From contig CANMPK010000002.1 in assembly GCA_947499725.1 (NCBI GenBank), positions 62,001 through 126,000 on the forward strand: a stretch of DNA of 64,000 bases, written 5' to 3'. The notes below the pieces were generated by a model that was not told the origin of the DNA, did no database searches, and worked only from the letters and a program-made list of their open reading frames with translations. Below are positions 1 to 9,117 of the stretch, piece by piece; positions within the stretch are counted from its first letter, which is position 1, and every line of letters starts with the position of its first letter. This stretch comes from an uncultured Paracoccaceae bacterium. GTDB lineage: Bacteria; Pseudomonadota; Alphaproteobacteria; Rhodobacterales; Rhodobacteraceae. Made by a program: the position numbers and the translations under genes.

Positions 1-719
1 CGTTCTTCCAGCTCAGGATTGGCAGGGATCACGCCGTAATAGGTTTCCGCCAGCGCCTTCACCTCGTCCGGCGTCACATCACCGGCGACAACCAGCACCG
101 CATTATTGGGCGCATAGAACCGCTCGTAAAAGGCCATCGTGTCTTCAAGGTCCAGCTGCTCCATCTCGTGCTTCCAGCCAATGATCGGCACACCATAGCG
201 ATGGTTCATATACTGCGCAGCCGTGGCTTGTTCGCGAAACAAAGCCCCCGCGCTGTTTTCCGTGCGCTGATTGCGCTCTTCCAAGATCACATCCCGCTCG
301 GTCAGAATATCGTCTTCGATGATGCGGATATTCACCATACGGTCGCTTTCCATCTGCATCATCAGCTCCAGCCGATCCGCCGCCACGCGTTGGTGATAGG
401 CCGTGTAATCGAGGCTGGTGAACGCATTGTCCTGCCCACCATTGGCCGTGACAATCTGAGAAAACTCACCGGATTCCAAAGTGTCCGTCGCCTTGAACAT
501 CAAGTGTTCCAGAAAATGCGCTACGCCAGAGACGCCCGCCGGCTCATCCGCCGACCCCGCTTTGTACCAGACCATATGCATAACAACCGGCGCACGGTGA
601 TCTTCCACCACGACCACCTGCATCCCATTATCCAGCATGAAATCCGTCACAGCCTCTTGGGCTCGAAGCGGTAAAGCTGCCAAGGCAGCCAGTCCCGCCA
701 GCATAAACATACGCCGCAT
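1..719 (-). CDS. M16 family zinc metallopeptidase, C-terminus cut off by window edge
   Basis: Reading leftwards from an ATG at 719, the product begins with a hydrophobic signal peptide ending near Ala-Gln. It continues as an insulinase/pitrilysin (M16) domain. The inverted zinc motif HFLEH is present about 70 residues in, in the context GVAHFLEHLMFK, and supplies two zinc-ligand His and the catalytic Glu. A periplasmic processing peptidase is expected. Only about 239 codons are inside the window, so the rest of the gene lies beyond base 1. The BamF-like gene and lspA lie upstream on the same strand. The substrate is unknown. Confidence 0.9.
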   Translation of the reverse strand, partial: MRRMFMLAGLAALAALPLRAQEAVTDFMLDNGMQVVVVEDHRAPVVMHMVWYKAGSADEPAGVSGVAHFLEHLMFKATDTLESGEFSQIVTANGGQDNAFTSLDYTAYHQRVAADRLELMMQMESDRMVNIRIIEDDILTERDVILEERNQRTENSAGALFREQATAAQYMNHRYGVPIIGWKHEMEQLDLEDTMAFYERFYAPNNAVLVVAGDVTPDEVKALAETYYGVIPANPELEE

Positions 720-838
720 AGCGTCTCCTCTTGCGATTTAAGATGATAGTTACGCCCTATTCACGCCGCTTCAACCCTGCTGGCGCGATCGTGAGGAGGG
801 TTTATGACATTTCACCAAAGGCAAGAGGCCACGTCTGC

Positions 839-870
839 GCATCGCCCTCCTACGGGAGGTGGGCCGATGC
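839..870. repeat. REP-like imperfect palindrome between the M16 and BamF-like genes
   Basis: An imperfect inverted repeat whose arms begin GCATCG and end CGATGC, around a CTCC-TACG-GGAG core. It lies in the 192-base gap 720-911, which holds no credible gene. A similar GCATCGCCC...GGAGG...GCGAT element is found at 52968-52997. It may be a dispersed palindrome, or a transcription terminator for the leftward BamF-like gene, although it has no strong T-run. Confidence 0.4.
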
Positions 871-911
871 CCAAACCTACGGTCCGGGGCCAGTCGTCAA
901 ATTAGATAAAC

Positions 912-1427
912 TTATGGCGCTGGTGGTGCCGTTGGCGTTTTCACACCAGCCGCGCGCCAGCGAGACAGCTCGCGACCCGCGTTCAGGTGATAACGGCGGT
1001 ACACTTCGTTGTACCGATCCGGATTGGCCAAACGCCAACCAGTGAACCGCGCAAAGTTACCACGGATCTTTTCATCATCTTGCGCCAGTTGCTCGCGAAT
1101 GCCAGCACCGCTGCCAGACCGTGCTGCATAGGAAACCAAAGCACTGTCAGATGACGGGAAAGACCCATCCGCGCTTGGATTGTCTGCACGACCACCCAAA
1201 GCCACAGCCACATCCGCAAACGGATCTTGATCTGTCAGGTTGCTGCCACCCGGCGTTGGGGCAGGCAGTTCGGCATAGGTTTCAGGCGCAGTCAAAGGCT
1301 TGCTCGGAATAATCGCAAATTCATCTGGTCCATTGTCGCCAGAATCCAACACACGAATGCCGCGCTCGTTCGCACAAGCAGACACCAAAAGTGCCATTCC
1401 TACCAAGACCACGCGGGCTATGCGCAT
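912..1427 (-). CDS. DUF3035 lipoprotein, BamF-like outer-membrane assembly subunit
   Basis: A 171-residue protein with a lipoprotein signal peptide and a lipobox (LVSAC) that places the acylated Cys at residue 18. The Gly/Pro/Ser-rich middle and the C-terminal segment with DDEKIRGNFARFTGWRL match the DUF3035 family. That family includes the alphaproteobacterial BamF subunit of the beta-barrel assembly machine. The role of this copy is inferred from the family. It lies just downstream of lspA, the signal peptidase that would mature it, 50 bases apart on the same strand. The C-terminal tail is Ala/Pro-rich. No catalytic residues are expected. Confidence 0.8.
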   Translation of the reverse strand: MRIARVVLVGMALLVSACANERGIRVLDSGDNGPDEFAIIPSKPLTAPETYAELPAPTPGGSNLTDQDPFADVAVALGGRADNPSADGSFPSSDSALVSYAARSGSGAGIREQLAQDDEKIRGNFARFTGWRLANPDRYNEVYRRYHLNAGRELSRWRAAGVKTPTAPPAP

Positions 1428-1477
1428 TGCTCAACTCCTGCCATTTCCGACAGCTTTAACGTATCCTGTCGCTGTCG

Positions 1478-1948
1478 TCACGCCTGCTTTTGCTCTCCGC
1501 CCCAAATGGCAAGACCCAGCGCACCGGCGAAGATCGTAATATCAGCCACGTTAAAGGCATAAGGGTTCACAAACCCACAGCAAGACATATTCAGAAAATC
1601 CGCCACCGCGCCATACAGCACGCGATCCACGACATTGCCCAGCGCGCCGCCAATCAGCAAACCGCCAGAGATCAAACCCAGCTTGCCCGGGCGATCCTTC
1701 AACATCCAAAAATAAACAAAGGTACAAATCGCAACGGCCACCCCAATCAGCAGCCATTTCGCCAGCACCGAGCTATCAGACAACAGACCGAAGTTGATGC
1801 CACGGTTCCAAGCCATGTGGAAATTCAACAAAGGCGGCAGCACTTCAATGCGCCCCACTTCGCTTAGGTTCAGGCCATGTACCACAAAGTACTTGCTCGC
1901 CTGATCCACAAGAAACGCCCAAAAGCCTGCCCAAAACACCAGTTTCAT
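1478..1948 (-). CDS. lspA: lipoprotein signal peptidase (signal peptidase II)
   Basis: A 156-residue inner-membrane aspartyl protease that removes signal peptides from prolipoproteins. Four hydrophobic segments are visible. The conserved motifs NRGINFGLL, GNVVDRVLYG and AFNVADITI are present, and the last two each carry one of the two catalytic Asp residues. The ATG at 1948 was chosen because a GAGG ribosome-binding site precedes it and the family begins at the first membrane segment; the longer frame from 2029 lacks family similarity. It lies between purH upstream and the BamF-like lipoprotein gene downstream, probably one leftward transcription unit. Confidence 0.95.
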   Translation of the reverse strand: MKLVFWAGFWAFLVDQASKYFVVHGLNLSEVGRIEVLPPLLNFHMAWNRGINFGLLSDSSVLAKWLLIGVAVAICTFVYFWMLKDRPGKLGLISGGLLIGGALGNVVDRVLYGAVADFLNMSCCGFVNPYAFNVADITIFAGALGLAIWGGEQKQA

Positions 1949-2049
1949 CGCCCGGTCCTCTACATTGTCCCATACGGGTCCCTGGCTGGGCCTATCGCCT
2001 CTACTGGGAGCCAGACTGACCCGCCCCAAGGGGCAGGCCAGATGTTATA

Positions 2050-3639
2050 TTAGTGGCGGAAGTGACGCATGCCTGTAAAGACCATTGCGATTCCCGCTTC
2101 ATCTGCCGCGTCGATCACTTCTTGATCGCGCATAGAGCCACCCGGCTGGATCACACATGTGCCACCTGCCGCAGCCGCTTCCATCAGACCGTCTGCAAAT
2201 GGGAAGAACGCATCAGACGCCACAGCAGAGCCCTTCGCAAGGCTTTCATCCAAACCAAGTTCAGCCGCCATACGCGCCGCTTTCGCCGCTGCCACGTTGG
2301 CACTGTCCAAACGGCTCATCTGGCCGGCACCAACGCCAACCGTTGCACCATTCTTCACGTAGACAATCGCGTTGGATTTCACGTGCTTTGCCACTTTCCA
2401 CGCAAATTGCAGATCTTCCATCTGCTCTGCGCTTGGCGCAACCTTGGTCACAACCTTCAGCTCGTCTTCGGCAACTGCGCCCACATCTTTATCCTGAACC
2501 AGCATACCGCCAGCCACTTGCTTGAACGATGTGATCGGCTGACGTGGATCAGGCAGACCCTCTGTCAGCAGCAAACGCAGGTTCTTCTTCGCCGCAAACA
2601 CTTCAATCGCATCGTCAGACGCGCCAGGTGCAATCACAACCTCGGTGAAGATTTCAGTGATCTTCTTGGCTGTTTCCACATCCAAAGGCTGGTTCAGCGC
2701 AACGATACCGCCAAAGGCAGATGTGCGGTCGCAATCAAACGCCTTTTGGTAAGCTTCCACCAAGCTAGAACCCACAGCCACACCACAAGGGTTCGCGTGT
2801 TTGATAATCGCAACCGCTGGGCCATTGGCCGGATCAAACTCAGACACCAGCTCAAATGCTGCATCTGTGTCGTTGATGTTGTTGTAAGACAGTTCTTTAC
2901 CCTGCAGCTGCTTGGCTGTCGCCACACCTGGGCGGCCAGAGCCATCTGTGTAGAACGCCGCCTCTTGGTGGCTGTTCTCACCGTAACGCAATGTCTGCAC
3001 CACTTCGCCCGCAAAGGAACGACGGCGCGGCGTATCCAGATCAATCGCGCCTGCCATCCATGTGCTCACCGCAGTGTCATAGGCGGCTGTGCGGCCATAA
3101 GCCGTTTGCGCCAGCTTGCGACGGAACGCCAAAGTTGTCTGACCCTCGTTTGCTTCCAGCTCAGCCAGCAGCGCGTCGTAATCCTGAACGTCTGTCACCA
3201 CGTTCACAAAACCATGGTTCTTCGCCGCAGAGCGGATCATCGCCGGACCACCGATATCGATGTTCTCGATGCAGGTCATGTAATCCGCGCCTTTGGCAAC
3301 GGTCTCTTCAAATGGGTACAGGTTCACAACCAGCAGATCGATCGTGCCAATCTCATGTTCGTTCAGCGCCGCAACGTGATCGTCATTGTCACGCAGCGCC
3401 AGCAGGCCACCATGCACAATCGGGTGCAGCGTCTTCACGCGGCCATCCATCATTTCTGGGAAACCAGTGACCTCAGACACATCCTTAACCGCCAAGCCCG
3501 CATCACGCATCGCCTTGGCCGAACCACCAGTAGAGAGCAATTCAACGCCACGCGCACTCAGCGCTTGGCCCAGCTCAATCAAGCCAGTCTTGTCAGAAAC
3601 AGAAATCAGCGCACGGCGGATAGGATAAAGATCAGTCAT
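2050..3639 (-). CDS. purH: bifunctional AICAR formyltransferase / IMP cyclohydrolase
   Basis: A 529-residue enzyme for the last two steps of de novo purine synthesis: formylation of AICAR, then ring closure to IMP. The N-terminal MGS-like cyclohydrolase domain spans about residues 1-150 ([26 protein letters not shown]). The transformylase domain follows, with KHANPCG at about 280-286 carrying the catalytic Lys-His pair. Length is normal for the family. The start is only 18 bases from the stop of the upstream heparinase-like gene, so the two are probably cotranscribed. The region between purH and lspA (1949-2049) holds a GCCCC-TT-GGGGC hairpin without a T-run. Confidence 0.97.
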   Translation of the reverse strand: MTDLYPIRRALISVSDKTGLIELGQALSARGVELLSTGGSAKAMRDAGLAVKDVSEVTGFPEMMDGRVKTLHPIVHGGLLALRDNDDHVAALNEHEIGTIDLLVVNLYPFEETVAKGADYMTCIENIDIGGPAMIRSAAKNHGFVNVVTDVQDYDALLAELEANEGQTTLAFRRKLAQTAYGRTAAYDTAVSTWMAGAIDLDTPRRRSFAGEVVQTLRYGENSHQEAAFYTDGSGRPGVATAKQLQGKELSYNNINDTDAAFELVSEFDPANGPAVAIIKHANPCGVAVGSSLVEAYQKAFDCDRTSAFGGIVALNQPLDVETAKKITEIFTEVVIAPGASDDAIEVFAAKKNLRLLLTEGLPDPRQPITSFKQVAGGMLVQDKDVGAVAEDELKVVTKVAPSAEQMEDLQFAWKVAKHVKSNAIVYVKNGATVGVGAGQMSRLDSANVAAAKAARMAAELGLDESLAKGSAVASDAFFPFADGLMEAAAAGGTCVIQPGGSMRDQEVIDAADEAGIAMVFTGMRHFRH

Positions 3640-3657
3640 CAGGGTGTCGGGTCCAAA

Positions 3658-5400
3658 TCAATGTGTCAGGTCGGTCTCATCTCGGTTCAGGTCTCGGATC
3701 GCAACCGCGCTTTCTTGCGCTTTGGACAAAGACCACCGGATGCGCGTCGCATACTCCATAGCGACACCGGATAAAACAATCTGTTTGGCCGCACGGGGCT
3801 TTAATCGCCCTTTTTCCAAATAAACCGAGGGTAAAAGGCTCAAACTCGCCCCTGAATTGTGTCGAAACACCCAAAGCTCACCACTTTTAAGGGCCAAAGA
3901 CACGGCCAATCCGCCCATATCCACCGAGGCATCCACATCCGGATGCAAATGGAATCGCACCTGATAGGGCACGCCTTGCAGGTTTTTGGCGTCCATCACG
4001 CGATCAAACTGGCGCTTGTTGGCATCTTTCATCGCCAGCAAAAGATCCTCGCCCACCATGCCGCGGCCGTCAAATGTCAGCTCCAAAGTACGGGCATGGG
4101 TCAAACCATGCGTGGCCTCGAACCCGTCATGCCCGCCTTCAAACCGTGTGCCGTCATTGGCGCTGCTCAACTGCACGGGCACGGTCTTAGGCGCATCAAT
4201 CAATTGCTCTTCACGCCATCCATTACCCGCCTCGCCCAGACGGCCAGACGAGAACCCATCCAGCGACAAAGCGCTATGGCTTGGCGTCGCCCGCCCAGCG
4301 CGGTGCCAGTCTTCGCCAAAGCTCATGCCAGAGCCGCAATTCACCACCACAGGCCGCCGCCCACTGGTCAGCTCAAACGCCAAAGTAGACGCATGGGCAT
4401 TCACCGAATGCACGCCCTTGGGCGGCACGGTGGCATCCACGATCAAACTCGTGCGCCCCGCCGACAAGCGCGCATAGCCCATGGCCATACCGTTAGCGTT
4501 GCGTTCTTTAATCTCACTCGCCGCAAGCGCCGCATCCAACCGGCCCTCCATCCCACGACCACCGCCATGGAACCGCGCCAAACTGCCATCCGCATGGCGC
4601 AAGGTGCGCAATGTGGGTGCAATCCGCGTGATCGCCTCTTGATGGAACATCGCCGGCTCACGCCCCGCATCCGCAAGCGCCGCCCGCGCCCAGGTCAGCA
4701 AGGTGAACACTTCCAGCAACTCTTCTGGGTTACGCGTCGCCAATCCGCCCTGCTCATCGATCTGCGCCTTGCATTCCTTGCTCAGCGCTTTCAAAGCAGG
4801 CTCCACATGCTGCGCCATGCCTTCCAGCGCCAACCCTGCGTAAATCACACCGGTCAACGCCTCAAACCGCGGCAACCCAGCAGGCGCCGTATGCCAGCGA
4901 CGCGACAAGAAAATCACCTGCTGCCCAAGCGAGCGGTAAAACGCATCTGATTGTTCTTTGTCTTGGCCATGCAGCAAAAAGATCGCGTGGTTGATCCAAC
5001 GGATCAGGCGACGCCCTGCCAATTCTGGCGTCCAACCCGGGCCACGTCCGCGCCCAAACCGATCAATCCAACGCCACACCCAAGCCTGCGCAGACTTGCG
5101 CGCTGCAGAATCACCTACGGCTGCCAAATCATCGAGCCAAGCAAACCCATGCAGATCTTGGCCGAACTCTTCATCCGGCGCATCCAGATCCCAAATCGAC
5201 GTTTCTGGCGCCACAATCAGATGACCCGCGAACAGGAAATTTCCGGCTAAAAGCTGGCGTCCCTTAGCAAAAACACCAATCGTGCGGGGTTCTGGTGTCG
5301 AGGTAAACGCCGTCGCCGGCTGCGCCATAGCGCTCAGCCGTGCATGCACCCTGTGCATGGCACGCGTGTATCGCGATCCAAGACCATCTGGATTAAACAT
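3658..5400 (-). CDS. heparinase II/III family protein
   Basis: A 580-residue protein. An alpha-helical N-terminal half is followed by a C-terminal heparinase II/III-like beta domain, visible in FHGGGRGMEGRLDAALA, HASTLAFELTSGRRPVVVNCGSG and THGLTHARTLEL. The family includes uronic-acid-containing polysaccharide lyases, but the substrate cannot be read here. No classical signal peptide is evident, although the first residues are weakly amphipathic. ATG at 5400 is preferred over the TTG at 5403; a GAGG lies about 9 bases upstream. Co-directional with purH, 18 bases away. I recall the order rsmB - heparinase - purH as common in roseobacters, and here a cytochrome c gene separates the first two. 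Confidence 0.85.
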   Translation of the reverse strand: MFNPDGLGSRYTRAMHRVHARLSAMAQPATAFTSTPEPRTIGVFAKGRQLLAGNFLFAGHLIVAPETSIWDLDAPDEEFGQDLHGFAWLDDLAAVGDSAARKSAQAWVWRWIDRFGRGRGPGWTPELAGRRLIRWINHAIFLLHGQDKEQSDAFYRSLGQQVIFLSRRWHTAPAGLPRFEALTGVIYAGLALEGMAQHVEPALKALSKECKAQIDEQGGLATRNPEELLEVFTLLTWARAALADAGREPAMFHQEAITRIAPTLRTLRHADGSLARFHGGGRGMEGRLDAALAASEIKERNANGMAMGYARLSAGRTSLIVDATVPPKGVHSVNAHASTLAFELTSGRRPVVVNCGSGMSFGEDWHRAGRATPSHSALSLDGFSSGRLGEAGNGWREEQLIDAPKTVPVQLSSANDGTRFEGGHDGFEATHGLTHARTLELTFDGRGMVGEDLLLAMKDANKRQFDRVMDAKNLQGVPYQVRFHLHPDVDASVDMGGLAVSLALKSGELWVFRHNSGASLSLLPSVYLEKGRLKPRAAKQIVLSGVAMEYATRIRWSLSKAQESAVAIRDLNRDETDLTH

Positions 5401-5540
5401 CAACTCTGCCTCTACGCTCTTGTGGCGTTTTAACAGATTTTACGCGCGGTGGGGATGAATGTCACCGATTGAATCTTCAGAAATCATCACACTCAATAAA
5501 TGAGTTACAAACCCAAGCAAAAATGAAGGCGAATTGAGCC

Positions 5541-5571
5541 TTGACCTTCCAGCAGGTGGAAACCCTATCAG
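5541..5571 (+). promoter_or_regulatory. CueR/HmrR-type copper-responsive promoter candidate
   Basis: TTGACC at 5541-5546 forms a -35 box. The dyad CCTTCC-N7-GGAAAC spans 5545-5563, with TTCCA and TGGAA forming a perfect inner inverted repeat. A -10-like TATCAG lies at 5566-5571. The -35/-10 spacing is 19 bp, the abnormal length typical of MerR-family promoters, and the dyad resembles the CueR consensus CCTTCC-N7-GGAAGG. The -10 is part of a second small palindrome, CCTATC-A-GATAGG. It sits 25 bases before the cytochrome c start. No MerR-type regulator gene is in the window. Copper control is inference. Confidence 0.55.
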
Positions 5572-5595
5572 ATAGGAAAACACAGGTCGGACTCC

Positions 5596-6030
5596 ATGAA
5601 CAAAATACTGCTCATCGCAACCCTTTCGCTTTCAGCCACGGCGTCCTTTGCCGCACATGAACTCGAAAACCGTGACATCACAAATGGCCAAACGCTCTAC
5701 GCCGAAAACTGCGCCGCCTGCCATGGCGCCCAACTGCAAGGCCAACCAAATTGGCAAACACCAGACGAAAACGGCACCATGCGCGCGCCTCCACATGACG
5801 CGTCAGGTCACACATGGCATCACGACAATCAACTACTGTTTGATTACACTTGGTTTGGCGGCCAACAGTCCCTCGCCGCACGCGGGGTCACTGGATTTTC
5901 CAGCAACATGCCCGCCTTCCAAGACACCATCACCCAAGAAGATGTCTGGGATATTCTCGGATACATCCGCTCCACGTGGCCAGAATACGAGCGCCGCGTC
6001 CAAGACAGCCGCAACCCACCTCATAACTAA
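5596..6030 (+). CDS. small c-type cytochrome, possibly copper-responsive
   Basis: A 144-residue secreted class I cytochrome c. The signal peptide ends near residue 20. The heme-binding motif CAACH is at residues 39-43, and a likely axial Met lies in NMPAF at about residue 105. The middle region is rich in His and Trp (PHDASGHTWHHDN), which may be relevant to metal binding. It is a single-gene unit facing away from the heparinase-like gene and convergent with the rsmB-like gene, whose stop is 18 bases away. The upstream MerR-type promoter suggests induction by copper or a similar metal. The redox partner is unknown. The family assignment is firm and the physiological role is not. Confidence 0.85.
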   Translation: MNKILLIATLSLSATASFAAHELENRDITNGQTLYAENCAACHGAQLQGQPNWQTPDENGTMRAPPHDASGHTWHHDNQLLFDYTWFGGQQSLAARGVTGFSSNMPAFQDTITQEDVWDILGYIRSTWPEYERRVQDSRNPPHN

Positions 6031-6048
6031 ACGATGGGATAAGGCGGC

Positions 6049-7320
6049 TTAGGCAGACTTACGCAAACAGGCGATGTAAAAGCCGTCCATGCCGCCTTTA
6101 TCCGCCCAATAATCCGGGCGCAGACGCAAACCGCCCTCTTCCGTGATCCACGTCGGATCAATCCCCGGCAGCATCAGCGCTTCGCGATCCGCAGTGATGT
6201 CTTTATGGCGCGCCAAAGCGTCTTCCACCTGACATTCACCCTCATCCGGCAACAAAGAGCAGGTGCAGAACACCAAACGCCCACCAGGCAGCAGCAAATC
6301 AATCGCATGATCCAGCATACGCGCTTGCAGCTCGATCAACGGACCAATCTCTGATCCGTCTTTCGCATAAGGCAGATCCGGATGGCGGCGCATCGTGCCC
6401 GTCGCAGAACACGGCGCATCCAGCAAAATCGCCCGCCATTTGCCGTTTTCATTCAGCGCGTCATTCACCACCAAACGCGCATCCAACTTGGTGCGCTTCA
6501 GGTTCTCGCGCACGCGATCCATCCGCGCGGGGTTATCATCCACCGCTCGCACCTTCGCGCCAGCCGCCGCCAATTGCATGGTCTTACCACCGGGCGCTGC
6601 GCAAAGTTCCAGAATGCCTTCGCCCTCTTGCGGGTCCAAAATCTGCACCGGCAAAGCCGCCGCTGCATCCTGCACCCACCAGCTGCCTTTCTTAAAGCCC
6701 GGCATGGTCGAGACCTGCCCGTGCTCTTGCAAACGCACCGTGCCGGTTTCCAGCATCTCGCCCTTCAGCGAGCGGTGCAGCGCACCTTTGTCGCCCTTGG
6801 CCGTCAAATCCAAAGGCGCACCGGCATAATGCGCCTTCTCAATTTCCGTAATCGTATCCGCGCCCCAAGCCATCACCAAAGGATCGCGAATCCATTTCGG
6901 CATACGTGGCACACGTAATTCGTCCCATGCGTCAGGACCGCCCTCGGCAATCTTACGCAGAACCGCGTTCACCAAGCCCTTCATCGAAGCCGTGCGCTTA
7001 TTGCGCCCCACGATCTCCACCGCGCTGTTCACAATCCCATGGGCTGCACCGCCTTGGCACAGCTCCACAGTGGCCACACGCAAGGCATTGCGCACCGTCA
7101 AAGGTGGCTGCTTTTGCAGGTGTTTTTGCAGCAAACGATCCGCGCGCTCTAGGCCCCGCAACGTATCCGTCGCCAAACGCTGCGCCGTCGCGCGCTCTGC
7201 CGGTTGCAGCTTTTCCAAAGCGCCCGAGGTGATCAATTCGGACATCAAACGCCCCTCTCCCATGACCTGATCCAGCAGATAAACGGCAGAACGCCGTGCT
7301 TGAACGCCGGTTTGCGACAT
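6049..7320 (-). CDS. RsmB-type rRNA cytosine-C5 methyltransferase
   Basis: A 423-residue SAM-dependent methyltransferase of the RsmB/Fmu (NOL1/NOP2/Sun) family, expected to make m5C in 16S rRNA. An N-terminal NusB-like helical domain is followed by the catalytic domain. The SAM site is ELCAAPGGKTMQLAA, the Cys of the DAPCSATGTMRRHPD motif is the base-releasing Cys, and the FCTCSLLPDEGE motif carries the nucleophile. The ATG at 7320 is preferred over an earlier in-frame codon at 7347 because AGGAG lies 8 bases upstream and NusB-like similarity starts there. It is divergent from the SdhAF4 gene. Confidence 0.92.
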   Translation of the reverse strand: MSQTGVQARRSAVYLLDQVMGEGRLMSELITSGALEKLQPAERATAQRLATDTLRGLERADRLLQKHLQKQPPLTVRNALRVATVELCQGGAAHGIVNSAVEIVGRNKRTASMKGLVNAVLRKIAEGGPDAWDELRVPRMPKWIRDPLVMAWGADTITEIEKAHYAGAPLDLTAKGDKGALHRSLKGEMLETGTVRLQEHGQVSTMPGFKKGSWWVQDAAAALPVQILDPQEGEGILELCAAPGGKTMQLAAAGAKVRAVDDNPARMDRVRENLKRTKLDARLVVNDALNENGKWRAILLDAPCSATGTMRRHPDLPYAKDGSEIGPLIELQARMLDHAIDLLLPGGRLVFCTCSLLPDEGECQVEDALARHKDITADREALMLPGIDPTWITEEGGLRLRPDYWADKGGMDGFYIACLRKSA

Positions 7321-7397
7321 GAAGGGACTCCTAGATGACTTGTCCAATTGGGATGGGGGCGTATATCAAGGGCCTAAGTTGAAAGGAACCCCGCAGC

Positions 7398-7583
7398 ATG
7401 AGCGAATCCGAAAAAGACACAAACGCCCTGCCCGCAGCCGCCCAACGCGCACTGGCAGAAGCAGAAGAGCGCCGTAAAAAAGCGCAAGAGCTAGAGCTCG
7501 CCCCAGAACTCGGCGGCCGCGACGGCCCAGAGCCTGTGCGCTTCGGCGACTGGGAGAAAAAAGGAATCGCTGTCGATTTCTGA
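7398..7583 (+). CDS. succinate dehydrogenase assembly factor 4 family (DUF1674)
   Basis: A 61-residue soluble protein. The C-terminal signature GPEPVRFGDWEKKGIAVDF is the hallmark of DUF1674, the family of the eukaryotic SDH assembly factor 4, which helps protect flavinated SdhA before complex II assembly. The N-terminal half is a charged, Ala-rich helix. Length is normal for bacterial members. No sdh genes are in the window, so the role is inferred only from the family. A GGAACC sequence lies upstream as a modest ribosome-binding site. Transcribed divergently from the rsmB-like gene with about 77 bases between starts. Confidence 0.85.
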   Translation: MSESEKDTNALPAAAQRALAEAEERRKKAQELELAPELGGRDGPEPVRFGDWEKKGIAVDF

Positions 7584-7737
7584 TTTGCGTGCTGCGGCCC
7601 CAAGCCTTGGCCCAAAACCCACGTGCGCCTTCGTCGCAGCCCACGCGTATTGCAGAGGGATACCTCCCTCACTAGATTGCCCTTAGCACTGTGCCCCCGG
7701 CCCTTTCGCCGCGCGGCACATCGCTTAGGAGCATATC

Positions 7738-8148
7738 ATGCAGACCCAACACCTCGAAGATCGTCCGATGAAACAAGCCCTGATGCGGGGTTTGAAACTG
7801 CGCTGCCCAAACTGCGGCGAAGGGCATCTGTTGCATTCCTATCTGAAAACCCACGATAGCTGCAGCGAATGCGGGGAAGAATTGCACCACGCCCGCGCCG
7901 ATGACGGCCCGGCTTATGTGACCATCATGATCGTTGGCCACCTCGTAGGCTTGGCGCTGCATATCGTTTGGTCCCACCTGCGCCCCTCACCGATGATGAT
8001 GGCGCTGACCATTTCCGCCGTCGCAGTGGTTGGCGCGTTGTTGCTGCTGCCTCGGGTGAAGGGGTTTATCATCAACTACCAATGGGCCAAGCGCATGTTT
8101 GGCTTTGGTCATGTGGATGTGAAAGCCGAGGCCTCAGAAACAGCATAG
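7738..8148 (+). CDS. DUF983 membrane protein with zinc ribbon
   Basis: A 136-residue protein. Near the N-terminus a CPNCGEG...CSECGEE pair of CxxC motifs forms a zinc ribbon. Two hydrophobic segments follow (VTIMIVGHLVGLALHIVW and MMALTISAVAVVGALLLL), ending in a cytoplasmic charged tail. This is the DUF983 layout, a family common in alphaproteobacteria with no firm function. TAGGAG upstream of the ATG at 7738 is a good ribosome-binding site; an internal ATG at 7768 is also possible. The 154 bases upstream hold no recognisable gene. Convergent with dapB. Confidence 0.85.
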   Translation: MQTQHLEDRPMKQALMRGLKLRCPNCGEGHLLHSYLKTHDSCSECGEELHHARADDGPAYVTIMIVGHLVGLALHIVWSHLRPSPMMMALTISAVAVVGALLLLPRVKGFIINYQWAKRMFGFGHVDVKAEASETA

Positions 8149-8190
8149 GCGACCCGCTTAGGGCCGCCCGCTGACTATCGCCTTCGGCGA

Positions 8191-8206
8191 AGGTATTTGA
8201 ACCAAG
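8191..8206 (-). repeat. 16-bp dispersed intergenic motif, copy 1
   Basis: On the minus strand this reads CTTGGTTCAAATACCT. Close variants are at 48003-48018 and 48054-48069, all in intergenic DNA at gene ends next to hairpins; here it adjoins the CGCCTTCGGCG hairpin at 8179-8189. It lies between the convergent DUF983 and dapB genes. The role is unknown; it could be part of a composite terminator or repeat. Confidence 0.4.
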
Positions 8207-8223
8207 CAGAAATCTAGGGGTGT

Positions 8224-9033
8224 TCAGAGCCCCAGAACGTCGATCATATCATAGGCGCCCGGCGCTTTGCCTTGCCCCCACAGCGCTGCCTTGAGGGCGC
8301 CGCGCGCAAAGATCACGCGATCCGTGGCCATATGGCGCAGCACAATACGCTCGCCCGCTGCGGCAAACAGCACATCATGTTCGCCCACAATGTCGCCGCC
8401 GCGAATAGCGGTGAACCCGATGTCGCCTTTCTTACGCGCGCCGGTGATACCGTCCCGCCCAGAATCGCGCACATCCGCGAGATCAACACCGCGCCCTTCC
8501 GCCGCCGCTTCGCCCAGCATCAAAGCTGTGCCAGACGGGGCATCCACTTTGTGATGGTGGTGCGCTTCGATCACTTCGATATCAAAGTCGTCATCCAGCG
8601 CCGCCGCAACCTTTTTGGTCAGCTGCGTCAGCAGATTCACCCCAAGGCTCATATTGCCTGCGCGGATCACCGCTGTTTCCTTGCTGGCCGGTTCAAGCTG
8701 CGCGATCTCTTCATCCGTCATGCCCGTTGTGCCAATTACATGCACACAGCCGGTTTGGGCCGCCACTTTGGAAAAGGCAATCGTCGCCACAGGCGCTGTG
8801 AAATCAATCACCGCATCCGCCTTTTCAAAGGCTTCCAACGCGTTATCCGTCGCAACGACCCCCACAGGCGCGCCACCCATGGCAACGCCCACATCTTGGC
8901 CCACCCAATCATGGCCCTCACGCTCCACCGCGCCAACCAGACGGGCTTTATCGCTGTCCATCACGGTCTTCATCAACATCTGGCCCATACGGCCCGATGC
9001 GCCGGTGATCACAATGCCTGGCAGCTCTTCCAT
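8224..9033 (-). CDS. dapB: 4-hydroxy-tetrahydrodipicolinate reductase
   Basis: A 269-residue NAD(P)H-dependent reductase of the lysine/diaminopimelate pathway. The Rossmann nucleotide site GASGRMG is at residues 11-17. The substrate/catalytic motif [15 protein letters not shown], with the His pair near 158-159 and Lys162, is intact. Full length for the family. GGAGAG lies a few bases before the ATG at 9033. Divergent from rbfA, with 84 bases between the start codons. Convergent at its 3' end with the DUF983 gene. No other dap gene adjoins it; the aminotransferase at 30792-31970 may or may not belong to the same pathway. Confidence 0.97.
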   Translation of the reverse strand: MEELPGIVITGASGRMGQMLMKTVMDSDKARLVGAVEREGHDWVGQDVGVAMGGAPVGVVATDNALEAFEKADAVIDFTAPVATIAFSKVAAQTGCVHVIGTTGMTDEEIAQLEPASKETAVIRAGNMSLGVNLLTQLTKKVAAALDDDFDIEVIEAHHHHKVDAPSGTALMLGEAAAEGRGVDLADVRDSGRDGITGARKKGDIGFTAIRGGDIVGEHDVLFAAAGERIVLRHMATDRVIFARGALKAALWGQGKAPGAYDMIDVLGL

Positions 9034-9117
9034 CTGTCTCTCCTTTACGGTATTGCCCTGCCTTTACTGTAATCTGCCCCGCTTGGCAAAGGGGGCAAAA
9101 CCGCTTAAGTGAGCCCT

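Noticed and set aside
1-719. A truncated (pseudogene) M16 peptidase.
   Set aside because: The reading frame simply runs off the window edge; nothing indicates damage.
2053-3774. A long open frame antisense to purH.
   Set aside because: purH is complete with catalytic residues on the other strand; the antisense product is compositionally implausible.
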